A stretch of 64,000 nucleotides of DNA from Metarhizium brunneum (Eukaryota > Ascomycota > Sordariomycetes > Hypocreales > Clavicipitaceae), in the NCBI RefSeq assembly GCF_013426205.1, contig NC_089424.1:4030001-4094000 (forward strand), in the 5' to 3' direction. How positions within the stretch are numbered: position 1 is the stretch's first letter; every line of letters starts with the position of its first letter. The position numbers and the translations under genes were made by a program. The notes beneath the pieces were generated by a model, which saw only the letters and a list, made by a program, of their open reading frames with translations, made no database searches and had not been told where the DNA came from. Of the stretch, positions 46,683-60,622 are shown one piece after another.

Positions 46683-47791
46683 ATGGCTGGAATACCCTGG
46701 GCTCAGCAGGCCGTCGACCGCTTTTTTGAAGGGCGCTATCCCACCCAGTTTCAGTGCGATCAAATAGCGAAATCCATCAATTGATTTCGGGCGCTTCGAA
46801 TCTTGGCGCTGTTGACACGCCGGGCTCGATGAGTTATAATGTTGTCTGCACGGGTCGCCGTGCAGGGAAGCCAGACGTTGTGGTATCCTTCCGAGAGCCA
46901 GAAGCCAACCTCGACAAAAGCATGTGCCAGTTCGCAAAGGCCATCCACGGCTACCTCGTGCCCCGGATATCTCACGCTGGCATAGTCGATGGTGCAGATC
47001 CGCCACTCACCATCTACACCATGCCGTACCTGCAGGGAATCTCGTGTCTTGATGCTCTTACTTGTCAGGTGGAGATGGGTGAAGTAGCCGAGGCCAGGCA
47101 TACTTGCTTCATTCCATGTCGCCACCTTGCCAGGTAGGGAGAACAGCGATGCCCGTTTGCTAGGTTGGCGCTGAAGTGCCTGCCACGATTGCTCACATTT
47201 GTTAGGTATTTCGCTCGATGTTTGTCCAAGCCGCTGCATACGACCACAGAAGCACAAACAGAGACTCTAGATGGAATTCAACGCAGACTCGCTTTAGTAC
47301 GATCCTCGTCATTATCCATTTTCGAAACCCCGTCATGGTGGGAATTGGAGCGCAGCCTCCCTGCTCTCTTTGCGCGGCATTATCCACAAGTTCTTACGCA
47401 TGGTGATCTCTCTAGGACGAACATCTTGGTTGATGAGGACACCTACGAAATCACGGGTATTGTCGATTGGTCTCTTGCATCGATACTGCCTTTCGGCATG
47501 GACTTGGACTGCCTGTTTCTGACGACGGGATACATGGATCGCCATGGGTGGCACGACTACGCATGCCGCTCGCGGTTGCATGAGGCTTTCTGGACCGAGT
47601 TCTGGTCTGCCTCGCAGGTCAGGGATGATGTGCGGCAATACAAAATTCGCGAGACGGCTGAGCGGGTGGCCAAGATTGGGGCCATTCTGCGCTACGCTTT
47701 CCAACGCAACGCCGACGGCTCACCTTCCGAGACGTTGATGTCCGATGGAGCCTTGACATGGAGCTATCTTCAGGCGTGGCTTGCTACTTAG
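46683..47791 (+). pseudogene. aminoglycoside-phosphotransferase-like (APH) kinase gene with frameshift
   Basis: The ATG at 46683 opens MAGIPWAQQAVDRFFEGRY and stops at 46782-46784. The protein then continues in another frame from about 46784 (LISGASN, TPGSMSYNVVC) to a clear 72-bp intron at 47134-47205 and on to the stop at 47789-47791. No intron can bridge the first change of frame, so a one-base loss is likely. The C-terminal part has the kinase-like signature THGDLSRTNILVDE (catalytic loop) and GIVDWSLA (metal-binding DFG equivalent). The family is a large fungal APH-fold group of unknown substrate. The frameshift could be real or a sequence error; if corrected, the protein would be near full length. 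Confidence 0.65.
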
Positions 47792-47859
47792 CTGTATGTA
47801 GTCTCGAGAAAGTGCCATCACTTGAGTCTTGGTTTTCCCCAAGGCCTCGAGGGCAGATG

Positions 47860-47987
47860 CCCCTTATTTATATCAAATAGCGGTGAGCAAGCGAGCGTGG
47901 AAGCCCAAGGCCTTAAGCTAGGTCTTGAGCCCTTGTGCAAGTATCGTCGGGTTCAAGGTTCGGCCCGTGCCTTTATGGCAACGTGAC
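47860..47987 (+). repeat. solo end of the dispersed repeat family
   Basis: About 128 bp closely match the right end of the element at 27877-28617. Shared words in the same order are TTATTTATA, a GCGAGCGTGGAAGCC-like stretch, CCTTAAGCTAGGTCTTGAGC, GGGTTCAAGGTTCGGCCCGT and a terminal ACGTGAC. Only one end is present here, 69 bp after the phosphotransferase-like gene. Confidence 0.6.
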
Positions 47988-48240
47988 TTCCATGTAATAT
48001 TCCATGAGCCGCCACGATTTGGAGTCGTTCTTCCATGTCCTACTTTGGCTGTGTCCCCACGAATAATCGGCCAAGAAAGAATCAATAGCTGGTCAGAGTT
48101 GCCCTGCAGGACGGTGCTGGTTCCATCTAAGCCAATAAAAGGGCTTCAATGTTTGCACAACGCTGCGCAAGAGATAACTCATTTCACAATAATCAGACCG
48201 CTGCCCACACCTTCACCCCCAAGAGAGCTTCCCCGTCATA

Positions 48241-49044
48241 GTGGCACTCCAAATTACAAAGTGGGAAGACCTAGCCTTCTTCGATGAGGAAGTCGACGAT
48301 GAAACCGGCCAATTCCAACACACAAGCTTTGCAGCGTTCGATGCAGATGACAAGGCCTACTTTGGCAAGTTGAATCAAACCAAAAGCGACATCATCTTTC
48401 CGCAACTTTTAACTGCTCTCGCTCCCGTCTCCGACAATGATCTCTTTCCAGAATGGGCGCCTTATCATGTGGAACTCACCAAGGCGCCGGATACACTCCC
48501 ACCCAACACCTACGTTAAACACCCAAATCTTTCCACGTACGAAATCTTCCAAGAGCACAACGTCCTCGACCTTATTTCCAAAGGTCTGCTCGAGGAGGCC
48601 AAAGTGATGGAGATTATCTCCCGACACCCTCACCCCAACATCATCCACTACCATGGCTGCAGAGTCCGTCGTGGCCGCATCACCGGCCTCGTCCTTGACC
48701 GCCACTCTAACACGTTAAACGACCATCTTAAAAACAAGGTTGGGTCGGTGGACAAGGAACCGTTCATGCAGGCCCTTATATCGGCTATCGACCACCTCCA
48801 CTCTCTTGGCTGGGCCCACAACGATCTTAACCCAGGTAATATCCTGGTGGACAAGGAAGGCATGCCAGTCCTAATCGACTTCGGGTCCGCCCGCGAGATG
48901 GGTGCTAAACTGGGAACCAGCCGGGGGACCAAGGGATGGATCGAGGGGGAGATGAAGGATTATCATACGTCAGACAAGCGCCATGATTTGTTTGCTATAG
49001 ACAAGATTCGCGTGTGGTTGGATGACCCCATATTTAAGGATTGA
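48241..49044 (+). CDS. small protein-kinase-like gene lacking an ATG start
   Basis: A 267-codon frame begins at GTG 48241. The residues that follow (ALQITKWEDLAFFDEEVDD) look like the natural N-terminus of this fungal family, and the in-frame stop upstream (TAA, about 48190) leaves no ATG in between. The kinase core is partial: HPHPNIIHYHGCRV, the catalytic loop WAHNDLNPGNILVD (HxD...N intact) and LIDFGSA (DFG intact), then the C-terminus. A typical glycine loop and N-lobe lysine are not obvious. Either the start codon has decayed, translation uses a near-cognate start, or a tiny upstream exon was missed. Family members are common, unassigned kinase-like proteins in plant- and insect-associated ascomycetes. 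Confidence 0.5.
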   Translation: MALQITKWEDLAFFDEEVDDETGQFQHTSFAAFDADDKAYFGKLNQTKSDIIFPQLLTALAPVSDNDLFPEWAPYHVELTKAPDTLPPNTYVKHPNLSTYEIFQEHNVLDLISKGLLEEAKVMEIISRHPHPNIIHYHGCRVRRGRITGLVLDRHSNTLNDHLKNKVGSVDKEPFMQALISAIDHLHSLGWAHNDLNPGNILVDKEGMPVLIDFGSAREMGAKLGTSRGTKGWIEGEMKDYHTSDKRHDLFAIDKIRVWLDDPIFKD

Positions 49045-50122
49045 ACATTGTCATGACATCTGTTTTATTGACCGAAGCCGTCGATGACACCGCAACTAAA
49101 CCAAGCATGCAAGATCAGGCATCTAAGTATCATTAGATGCATTAATGATTACATCGTACAGTATATTCGGATCCTGTGGGATCCCAGTGAAGAGACCATC
49201 CTGATGCGAAAACAGGACTCCCTTAGGATGACTGTACGTGGCGGCACGTGTGCTAGATTACAAGAAGCACTTTAATAGCCTTGAAAACCATCGTACCAGT
49301 CCGATACCAATGTGAGAATCGATTTCACTGATCAACTGTCAACGGGTGAAATATAGGGCATCTACAACTAGAAGGTATTTATGGCTTACCATAACAGGCA
49401 CTGGTTACTCCCTTTTGCTTAGTGTGGCTAAACCATGACGCCAACACTCAACTGCCCATTCTTACACCATAGATTTCCAGAAGCGGACACGTATTGTAGC
49501 CTCTTCCAGCTCGTACACGTCGTCATGGTCCAACGACATTGCACAACTAGCGGTACAAAGCGTCGTGATTCCGGTTATATAACATAAGATACACAGTTGT
49601 GGTACGCGGAAAAGACTTTAGCGAGACTATTGTTCATTTGCCACAGTCTCTTGAGAATATGACTTAAGATATGTCGAAATTTACAATCCATAAGCAGCCA
49701 TGGGAGTCTCAATCGCCGGCTGTGTGAGGACATGGTGGTATGACAGCGTCCCATCCCTGCTAAGTGCGATGCCACTGTTGGCTGAGCTGTTGATCCAATA
49801 AAAGAGGATTCTCAGTTGTAGCTGATGGAATATCAAATTTCATGTCGTGCGACGGCAGTTGATGCCCAACGTTCCCCTCACCGAGGATCGACGACAAAGA
49901 GTTTGGCTTCATAACCTTTCATCCTTTAGCTCTGGGATTAGCCTCATCAACCAAGTGTTTTCCCTTAACGAATATACCGTTACCTCGCTCTTGGTAATCC
50001 ACTGTCCCCCAACCTACATCCGTACAATCGAACACTCAGCGTTTCACAGCGGCATCTCCCTGCCAAAGTCGTCAACCCCTGAAAGTTCCCTCCACTATCT
50101 GTGTCTTTATTGCTCTACGAAG
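49045..50122. other. intergenic stretch upstream of the NLR gene
   Basis: No gene could be supported. The open frame in phase with the NLR continues back to 49847 without a stop, but its residues before 50123 do not resemble the family, so I start the gene at 50123. Confidence 0.45.
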
Positions 50123-53100
50123 ATGTTATATCCCTCCGCCTACTTAGTCGGCTGGATCTGCGCCACATGGACAGAGTATGTTGTCGCCCAGGCGGCTCTT
50201 GACGAAGAGCACAAAAAACCATATCATCTATCGCGAAACGACAGCAACGACTACACACTGGGCATAATTGGGCATCATAATGTGGTTATCGCCTGCTCGC
50301 CATATAGTGAATACAAAACAACTTCCGCAGCTGCTGTGGCAACGAATATGCTACGAAGCTTTCCTAATATCTGTATGGGCCTACTAGTCGGCATCGGCGG
50401 CGGTGTGCAACATGACATCCGCCTAGGAGATATCGTGGTAGGAATACCTCGTGACGGACAGGGCTCTGTATTTCAATACGACTTTGAAGAGACCGTGAAT
50501 ACTCGAGCCTTTCGAAAAACACGGTTTCTAAGTCCACTGCCTTTCTCTGTGCTGAAAGAGGTGACTTCATTGAGGGCTGAGCAAGAGCACAAAGGATACA
50601 CGATCGGGGAAGTTGAGAACCATATTCTCCAGAAGATTCCAACACTACAAAAGATATATAAGAAGCCAGATTTGGATACTGATTTGATCTTGGGCCCCGA
50701 GGTTTCTCATATCTTAACGCCCGCCGACTTCTACAATAAGTCAAATCTCAGGAGACCACAGAATACTCCGACAGTGCATTATGGTGTTATTGCCTCCGCT
50801 AAACAGCCCATAACAGATGCGGCGCTTCGAGATGCACTTGCTGCTGAAAGAAATGTCTTATGCTTTGATACAGAAGCAGCCGACTTTCAGAACCCCTTCC
50901 CATACCTAGTCATTCGGGGGATATGTGACTACTCAGACTCGCATAGGGATATAGAATGGCAAGGATATGCAGTATTAGCTGCTGCTGCATATGCAAAGGC
51001 CCTTCTTACCCGAATTAGATCAAGACCCATTCCACTTAAGGATTGGACGAGAGTTATCCATATTCTCTCTGGTCAGTTCCATGGGATAGTCATTGCATTG
51101 ACGAATACTAATCTTACGTCGTCGTAGGAACCGCCAAAAGGAATGATTTAATAGGCCGTACATACAGTAAAGACGAACGTGAGATGATGCTTAACTGGCT
51201 CACGCTGTTCGACTATGCTCATCAGCAAGCAACATACCTGCAGGAGCGACAACCAAGGACCAAACTATGGTTTCTGAAGACTTCAGAGTACACGCAGTGG
51301 CTGAATGGGAATGATTTTAAGACACTATTCTGCCCAGGAGGTCCGGGAGTGGGAAAGACAATCCTCGCCTGCTCTATTATTCACAACCTTCTTCTGCAAT
51401 TCCGGCACAAAGAAGATATTGGGATCGCGTACATATATTTCAGCTACCGGCCAAAAGACAAACAAGAGATTTATGACCTACTTGCAAACCTTTTAAGGCA
51501 GTTGAGTCAGGCGAGGTCTCCTCTGCCAGAGGCTGTGTCAGTACTTTATCATAAGCATAATCACGGGAGCACAATACCATCACTTGAGGAAATATCGAAA
51601 GCGCTCCATTCAGTGGCTGCATTATACCGGCGAGTATATATTGTGGTTGATGCACTTGATGAATGCGAGGAATCTGGCACTCGAGCAAGATTCTTGTCCG
51701 AGCTCTTCAGCCTACGAGACAAGAATCGCGTACAGATCTTCGTGACCTCAAAATTCATTTCTGAAATCACAGAGCAATTCAAAGCAGGTCCAATTTTAGA
51801 ACTCCCTGCAGGCAGAGACATATTTGAAGAGGATCAATTTTTCGAAATCCATACAAGCACAGAAGAAATTTCTAGCTACCTGGGCTCACAGTTGTGGAAA
51901 TTGCCGTCGTCTTTGACTCGGAATTCTGAAATAGTGGCAAGAATTAAGGCCAGGATCATCGAATCTGCATGTTCAACGTATGTGGACGCTTGAAGAGAAG
52001 CCGAATGCCACTAACTTTGCTAGGATATTTCTTGCGCAGCTTCAATTCAACTCTCTGTTAGACGAAGTAGGGCCGCCTCGGGATATGCAAGCTGCCTTGA
52101 ATATCCGAGCTGCTTTGAAGGGGCTTCCAACTGGATCCGATTTGTCCCATCGAACCCATGCAGACACGATGAAACGGATTATGAGGCAGACTCTAGCTGC
52201 TACAGAGCTTGCAAAACAAGTTTTGTCTTGGCTAACCTTTACTAAGAGGCCGTTGACAACATTAGAACTTCGATATGCACTTGCGGTAGAAGTCGGACAA
52301 TGTACGCTTTACGAAGAGAATCTCCCACAAATTGAAAATATAGTTGCTGTATGCGCTGGATTAGTCGCAGTCGATCAGCAAAGGAAAAAAATCCGCTTAG
52401 CCCACTACACCACGCAAGACTACTTCAAGGCAGAGGCGAATCGGTGGTTTCCGAATGCACACTTCGACATGATGAACATCTGTGTTACCTACCTCTCATT
52501 CAGCGTCTTCCAGGGCGGTCCTTGTCAGACAGATGCAGCATTGGCGAATCGTTTGCAGTCAAATCCTCTCTACGACTATGCCGCCAATTACTGGGGACAC
52601 CATGCTCGCAATGCTTCAAGATTAAGCCTAGAAGTGATGCAATTCCTGCACTCCAAGATGGCAGTAGAAGCTTCAGTTCAAGCTCTTATGCACGTCGATC
52701 AGTACTCACCACATGCCCCAAGACAAATGACAGGGCTGCACTTAGCAGCTTATTTGGGGATATCTTCAGCAGTTGATACACTTGTTCGGCAAGGGCGTAA
52801 ACCGAGCGTGAAGGATAAGTGCAACCGGACGCCACTGACGTATGCTGCCGAGCAAGGACACGATAGCGTCGTGGATTTGTTGCTGGGAATAGATACTGCC
52901 GATATCAACTCAAAAGATGAGGATGGTTCGACGCCTTTGTTAAGGGCTGCTGCCAATGGACACGAAGCTTGTGTTAAGCTGCTACTTAAGAGACATGCTG
53001 ACAGTAATTCGAAAGACGAAAATGGTCAAACCTCACTGCATTGGGCTGCGAAAAGTGGCCATAGAAAGATCGTGCAGCATCTACTTCAAAACGGAGCTAA

Positions 53101-53395
53101 CATCGATTCGATCGATAATAGAGGCTCAACACCACTTCATGAGTCTATCAGAAATATTCAACAGGAAGTTCAAGAGTTTCTGATAGAGTCAGGGGCTAAT
53201 CTAGATATAACTGACGATTGTAACCAGTCTGCCGTCGAACTAGCATGGTCGACAAAGCGTTTGGATTTGTCCGCATATGAAGTCGATAAGGAGGCGACGA
53301 TCAATCAAGGAGCGCAGGCAAACTGTGCAGTTCTGCGAAATAATTACGCAATAGGAACTCAACGGGTAAGCCTTAGCTGTAAACTCTCTGAATGA
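50123..53395 (+). CDS. NLR-type receptor: PNP-like, NACHT and ankyrin domains
   Basis: Exons 50123-51071, 51128-51977 and 52024-53395. Residues about 5-310 form a nucleoside-phosphorylase-like domain (YLVGWICATWTEYV, DYTLGIIGHHNVVIA, LLVGIGGGVQHDIRLGDIVV, GVIASAKQ). The NACHT NTPase follows, with Walker A GGPGVGKT at about 387-394 and Walker B VYIVVDALDECEE, then a winged-helix-like region (KQVLSWLTFTKRPLTTLELR). From about residue 840 there are four or more ankyrin repeats (GSTPLLRAAANGHEACVKLL, GQTSLHWAAKSGHRKIVQHL and others). This architecture is the fungal NLR class implicated in allorecognition and programmed cell death. The frame ends with TGA at 53393-53395, but the kinase ORF that follows is in the same frame. 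A 66-bp intron 53366-53431 (GTAAGC...CAAG, phase 0) would remove the stop and give one 1435-residue protein. Either model is possible. Confidence 0.82.
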
Positions 53396-53410
53396 GCGAT
53401 ATTAACACAC

Positions 53411-54764
53411 ATGAAGTTGATTTTCCGCAAGACTTTTACTTGGAGCAAGTCAGCTGCGGGAAACAAAATAAGGAGGTATTTTTTGCGAGAAAACCGAATA
53501 CTCCAAAAGCTGAACCATCCTTTCATTGTGTCATATCTGGGATATCAAGAAAATATAAGACTACAAGAAGCCTCTGTATACATGGAATTCTGCGAAGGAG
53601 GAGATTTAGAGAGTCAGCATGTTTACAGGCCAGATAGTGACGATGATTCAGATAGTACGTCGCAATTGGATCTAAGCCATCCGGTTCCCTTGCGCGAAGA
53701 GGAAGTCTGGGTTATCACGTTTCAGTTGGTGGCAGCGATGGCTTACCTACATCATGGACTCACGATAAGGGGATGGGGCACTTTCTCTTTCGCAAGACAC
53801 TGGGAGCCTGTCATACACCGAGACATTAAACCAGCAAATGGTAAGTGAATCCTTCAGGGCAATAATCGATATAAATAATTAATGCCTGGAGTACTATTAG
53901 TTGTTTTGAAACCTGTGGTTGGCAAAATACCTATTGCTAAGCTCTGTGACCTGGGGCTAGCAAAAGCCATCGTGGGCGAAGCGAAGCAAACGAGGAAAGT
54001 CGGCACGCCAGACTACTCTCCGCCTGTAAGTCCCCAAGAGAGCATAAGACAGAAACATAAGCAACTAACACTATACAGGAAGTCAGACTGGGAAAGGGCT
54101 GGACGATTAAAGGAGACATATACTCCTTTGGTGGTAGGAACAACATACTGTGAAATTAATATAATGCTTGCTAATTTTGACTTCAGCAACCGTGGATGAC
54201 CTGTATAAGGAAGCTGAACCACAACCTGAACTACGAGCGCTGCTTGACAGCTGCAAATCTCTAGACAAGTCTGCACGACCTAGTAGTCTCTCTATCCTGG
54301 AGATTGCACAAGAACACGTCGCGAAACATGAAAAGGAAATGTGTTTCTATTTAAATCAATTCTTTAAGTCAGGTTCTGGAGGCTATCTCTTGAAGTCTCT
54401 ATTAGAGATTGCATCTGGGCTTGACGAAATTGCAGCTTTTGGCGATGAAGTCAGACTACGAAGAAAGAGGATCCTTGAGAGGTTGCGCTTACTCTGCGAT
54501 GACGGTGCAGGGGAAGTATTCGACAAACATTCCAAGTCGCTTCATCTTTCAGTTCTCTTAAATCACCTAGACAAGCTTAGGGAATTACTTGCCACTGGCA
54601 AAGATATTGATGTAGACGAAAAATGGCAAAACTCAGGGTGGACACCGTTGCATCTGGGCTTTCAAGAAGACAATCAGGATGTGGTGGCATTGTTAATCAA
54701 GTATGGGGCGGACCCGGATATGAATGATAAGTATAACAGGCGGCCAGATTATTATAAGGAATGA
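53411..54764 (+). CDS. Ser/Thr protein kinase with C-terminal ankyrin repeat, probably part of the preceding NLR gene
   Basis: Exons 53411-53840, 53901-54025, 54079-54133 and 54187-54764; all three introns (53-60 bp) keep the frame. Kinase marks are FRKTFTWSK (beta-3 Lys), LRENRILQKLNHPFIVSYLG (alpha-C Glu), VYMEFCEGGDLES, the catalytic loop HRDIKPAN, DLGLAK and VGTPDYSPPE, then GDIYSFG. The C-terminal region ends with one ankyrin unit (WTPLHLGFQEDNQDVVALLI). The glycine-rich loop is missing if translation starts at ATG 53411, so this is not a complete stand-alone kinase. As the frame equals that of the ankyrin exon upstream, the two are best seen as one broken or spliced gene. If spliced at 53366-53431 the beta-3 Lys would be lost. 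It lies tail to tail (108 bp) with the HeLo gene. Confidence 0.65.
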
Positions 54765-54872
54765 CGCTATTAGTTTGCTATTGTGAACTAGCATGCAGAT
54801 TGATAAATACATGACTCTCATTCAAGGCTACAGGCAACTTATACCCTTCATCATGAATCTCATGGCTGGATG

Positions 54873-56372
54873 TCAAATGACGCTCATAACTCGACGAATG
54901 TCCCGCAACACAGTGTCAACAAAACCAATAGCAACATCCTTACTCTCTCTTTCTTGGGAAATTTGGAACTGCCCACGGGTCACTTCTTCATCCAGACATG
55001 TCATGCAGTGCCATACAAGGTCTCTCATCCTGATGCCCGCTGCCGCCGGGACCAGTCTCTCGGCCATACGGAAAAGGGTGCGCTGAACCATTTGAGGATT
55101 CTGCATGAGCCGTTCCTCGTCAGACTTTTCTTCCTCAGATTCGTTCCTGAACTCGTCTTGAGCAAAAGTTGCCCTGTACGTCTGACACATGGATACTCCT
55201 TGCGAATCACCATCGCCCGTAGTGATGGCAAGAGGATCCCATGTCAGTATTTCCAACATGCAGACACCTAAGCTGTAAATGTCATGACCCATGCAATACT
55301 CGTTATCCACGTGGTCGCTCTGGCGTTCTGGATGTTGATAAATAGCTCTTTGCCATGTGCTTTCTCCAATGAGCTTTGTGACTCTTCCGTCAACGTTTCT
55401 AGCGTATTGCCAACCAGCTAGAAACACAGTTGGAGGGGCATCATCCCCCGTGGAAAGCAAAAGGATGTTCTCAGGTCGGATATGCTTATGGACAAGACCC
55501 AGCCTCTGTGTTTGCAGAAGAGCTTCAGCAAGCCCACTGCAGAGATGAATTCGGAAGTTGAGTGACGGTTGCGGTTGGCTATATGCCTTGTCAAGAGTCT
55601 GAATAGATCCAACACCATCAGGAATGCTAAACACCAGCTGGAATTCATTCCTTGGAGGATTATCGCGAAATCCTAGCAAGGGCAAAATGCCGCCGTCTGG
55701 ACTCGCGGCAGCCAGCTTCTGTGATAGAATACGCAAGTCTTTTTTGACCTGTTTCATTGTGTATTTTGTGTAATGCTTGCCTTCCAAGATGAAGCGGCCG
55801 TTCCCCGGACAATCAGGGAAAACCGCGCTCGACGCTCGACCTCTCGTGATACATGTGGTGGCATTCAGCATGTCTCCGTCTTTCTCAGCGCCAATGAGGA
55901 CGAAATGTTGATCTTCTAGCAGCAGCAAGGGCTCTGATGTTGCGATAGTGTGCAAGCTCATGACGAGTTGGTGGAATTCAGATAAAGAAGCTCTCATGTC
56001 GCTGACCTCATCCTTCAGATCTTTTAACGCCATCGACCGTTTTCGGAGCCATAGAAGCTCAGATCCCAGCGCAATGTCTACCAAGCTACCGATGTGCTTC
56101 AGCTGACCCAAGGCTCGATTAAAGACCCGGCTTATTCGCTCTTTTTCGTCGGTTCGCGTAGTTTGATCCCTTAATACTCCTTTAGCAAGCTCCAAATCCC
56201 GAGTTACCTGCGCTTTGCCGTCATCGATAAGGAACTTGCCAAGATCTCTAGCATAATCTTTCATTCTCTTGTCATTCTTCATCTTTCTGTGGATCTTTTC
56301 GCCAATGTCGAAAAACATCTGAACCATTCCTGGGGCGGCAAGGACCAGGCCGGCAATTTCAATGCCCGACAT
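54873..56372 (-). CDS. HeLo-like domain / pseudokinase protein (fungal MLKL-like architecture)
   Basis: A single intronless frame of 499 codons from the ATG at 56372. The N-terminus (SGIEIAGLVLAAPGMVQMFF, then a charged four-helix-like stretch to about 135) fits the HeLo/HeLo-like membrane-targeting bundle of HET-S- and prion-inhibition-type proteins. Residues about 195-480 form a kinase fold with degenerate catalysis: the HRD-Asp position reads HKHIRPEN (295-302, Asp replaced by His) and DFG reads LAGW (318-321). The GHDIYSLGVCMLEILTW block keeps the structural Asp. By family knowledge HeLo domains permeabilise membranes to execute regulated cell death, and mammalian MLKL combines a related bundle with a pseudokinase. 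No prion-forming motif was seen at either end. Convergent placement beside an NLR suggests a sensor-executor pair; this is inference. Confidence 0.85.
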   Translation of the reverse strand: MSGIEIAGLVLAAPGMVQMFFDIGEKIHRKMKNDKRMKDYARDLGKFLIDDGKAQVTRDLELAKGVLRDQTTRTDEKERISRVFNRALGQLKHIGSLVDIALGSELLWLRKRSMALKDLKDEVSDMRASLSEFHQLVMSLHTIATSEPLLLLEDQHFVLIGAEKDGDMLNATTCITRGRASSAVFPDCPGNGRFILEGKHYTKYTMKQVKKDLRILSQKLAAASPDGGILPLLGFRDNPPRNEFQLVFSIPDGVGSIQTLDKAYSQPQPSLNFRIHLCSGLAEALLQTQRLGLVHKHIRPENILLLSTGDDAPPTVFLAGWQYARNVDGRVTKLIGESTWQRAIYQHPERQSDHVDNEYCMGHDIYSLGVCMLEILTWDPLAITTGDGDSQGVSMCQTYRATFAQDEFRNESEEEKSDEERLMQNPQMVQRTLFRMAERLVPAAAGIRMRDLVWHCMTCLDEEVTRGQFQISQERESKDVAIGFVDTVLRDIRRVMSVI

Positions 56373-57175
56373 CGTGCAAGGCAGTTCGACGTAAGCGGCG
56401 TAGGAGAAACGGAGAAATACTACATACGAACGCTGGTTTAGGTAGTGGTGAAGAAATGAAATGGCATTTCTTCATACCCAGATAGCATTTATCTGATGGC
56501 AATGGTGGCAAGAGGCGGCGGGCGGCCTTGCTGCCTTGCTGCCCAAGGCGAGAGACGGTTGGGCATAACAAGGAAGTGATATGTCATGTTTCAGGGCGCT
56601 ACATGAGAGATATTACGTAGCTTCAACCGTATTTCTGAGTAGTTCTACATGGTCTAGCCGGATCTTATATAAAGACATTGTATATATAGTAGGAATGACC
56701 ATCTAGTCCTCTTTTTGTAGATCTGTTTAATGACTTAACATGTAGTAGGAATTATTCGATCCCTCAACGCAGTGGTTCGGCACTCGACGGGTTCGAATGT
56801 AAGATGTAACACACACGAGTGAATCCGAACCAATCAGGAGACCGTTGGACTAGTCATGTGTCACGGGGGAAATCTCTTGTATTTCTCTGACTCGGTATGG
56901 AGAATCAGGTTTTATATGTTTAGTTATGGCACAACAGATCCGTTTCCATCCTTAGCTATCTTTTATAGTACTTTTCTTGCTTATTATTTACGCTTAAATA
57001 TGACTTGCACTAATCTTGGTAGGCATATTATTGGTCAGAAAGAGACACGCCAACCTCACGGCTTTATACTCTACGTATTAGTTGGATATTCTTCTTGTGC
57101 CCGTAAAGCACTATAACTACAAGAAATAGTTATATCTCGGTTTTCAATTGGCCGACAAATCGTCCGCCTACTACA
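56373..57175. other. intergenic stretch
   Basis: Upstream region of the HeLo gene and 3' flank of the glycoside-hydrolase candidate. AT-rich after 56.6 kb; no gene could be supported. Confidence 0.5.

Positions 57176-60622
<3,447 letters not shown>

Noticed and set aside
50364..50744. 126-codon minus-strand frame inside the NLR gene
   Set aside because: It is the antisense shadow of the nucleoside-phosphorylase-like domain.
53392..53637. Alternative frame at the start of the kinase (DFYLEQVSCGK-like)
   Set aside because: It loses the kinase homology after about 30 codons; the frame used at 53411 runs through conserved kinase motifs and three good introns.
54793..55271. Plus-strand frames beyond the kinase gene
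   Set aside because: They are antisense to the HeLo/pseudokinase gene and have no motifs.
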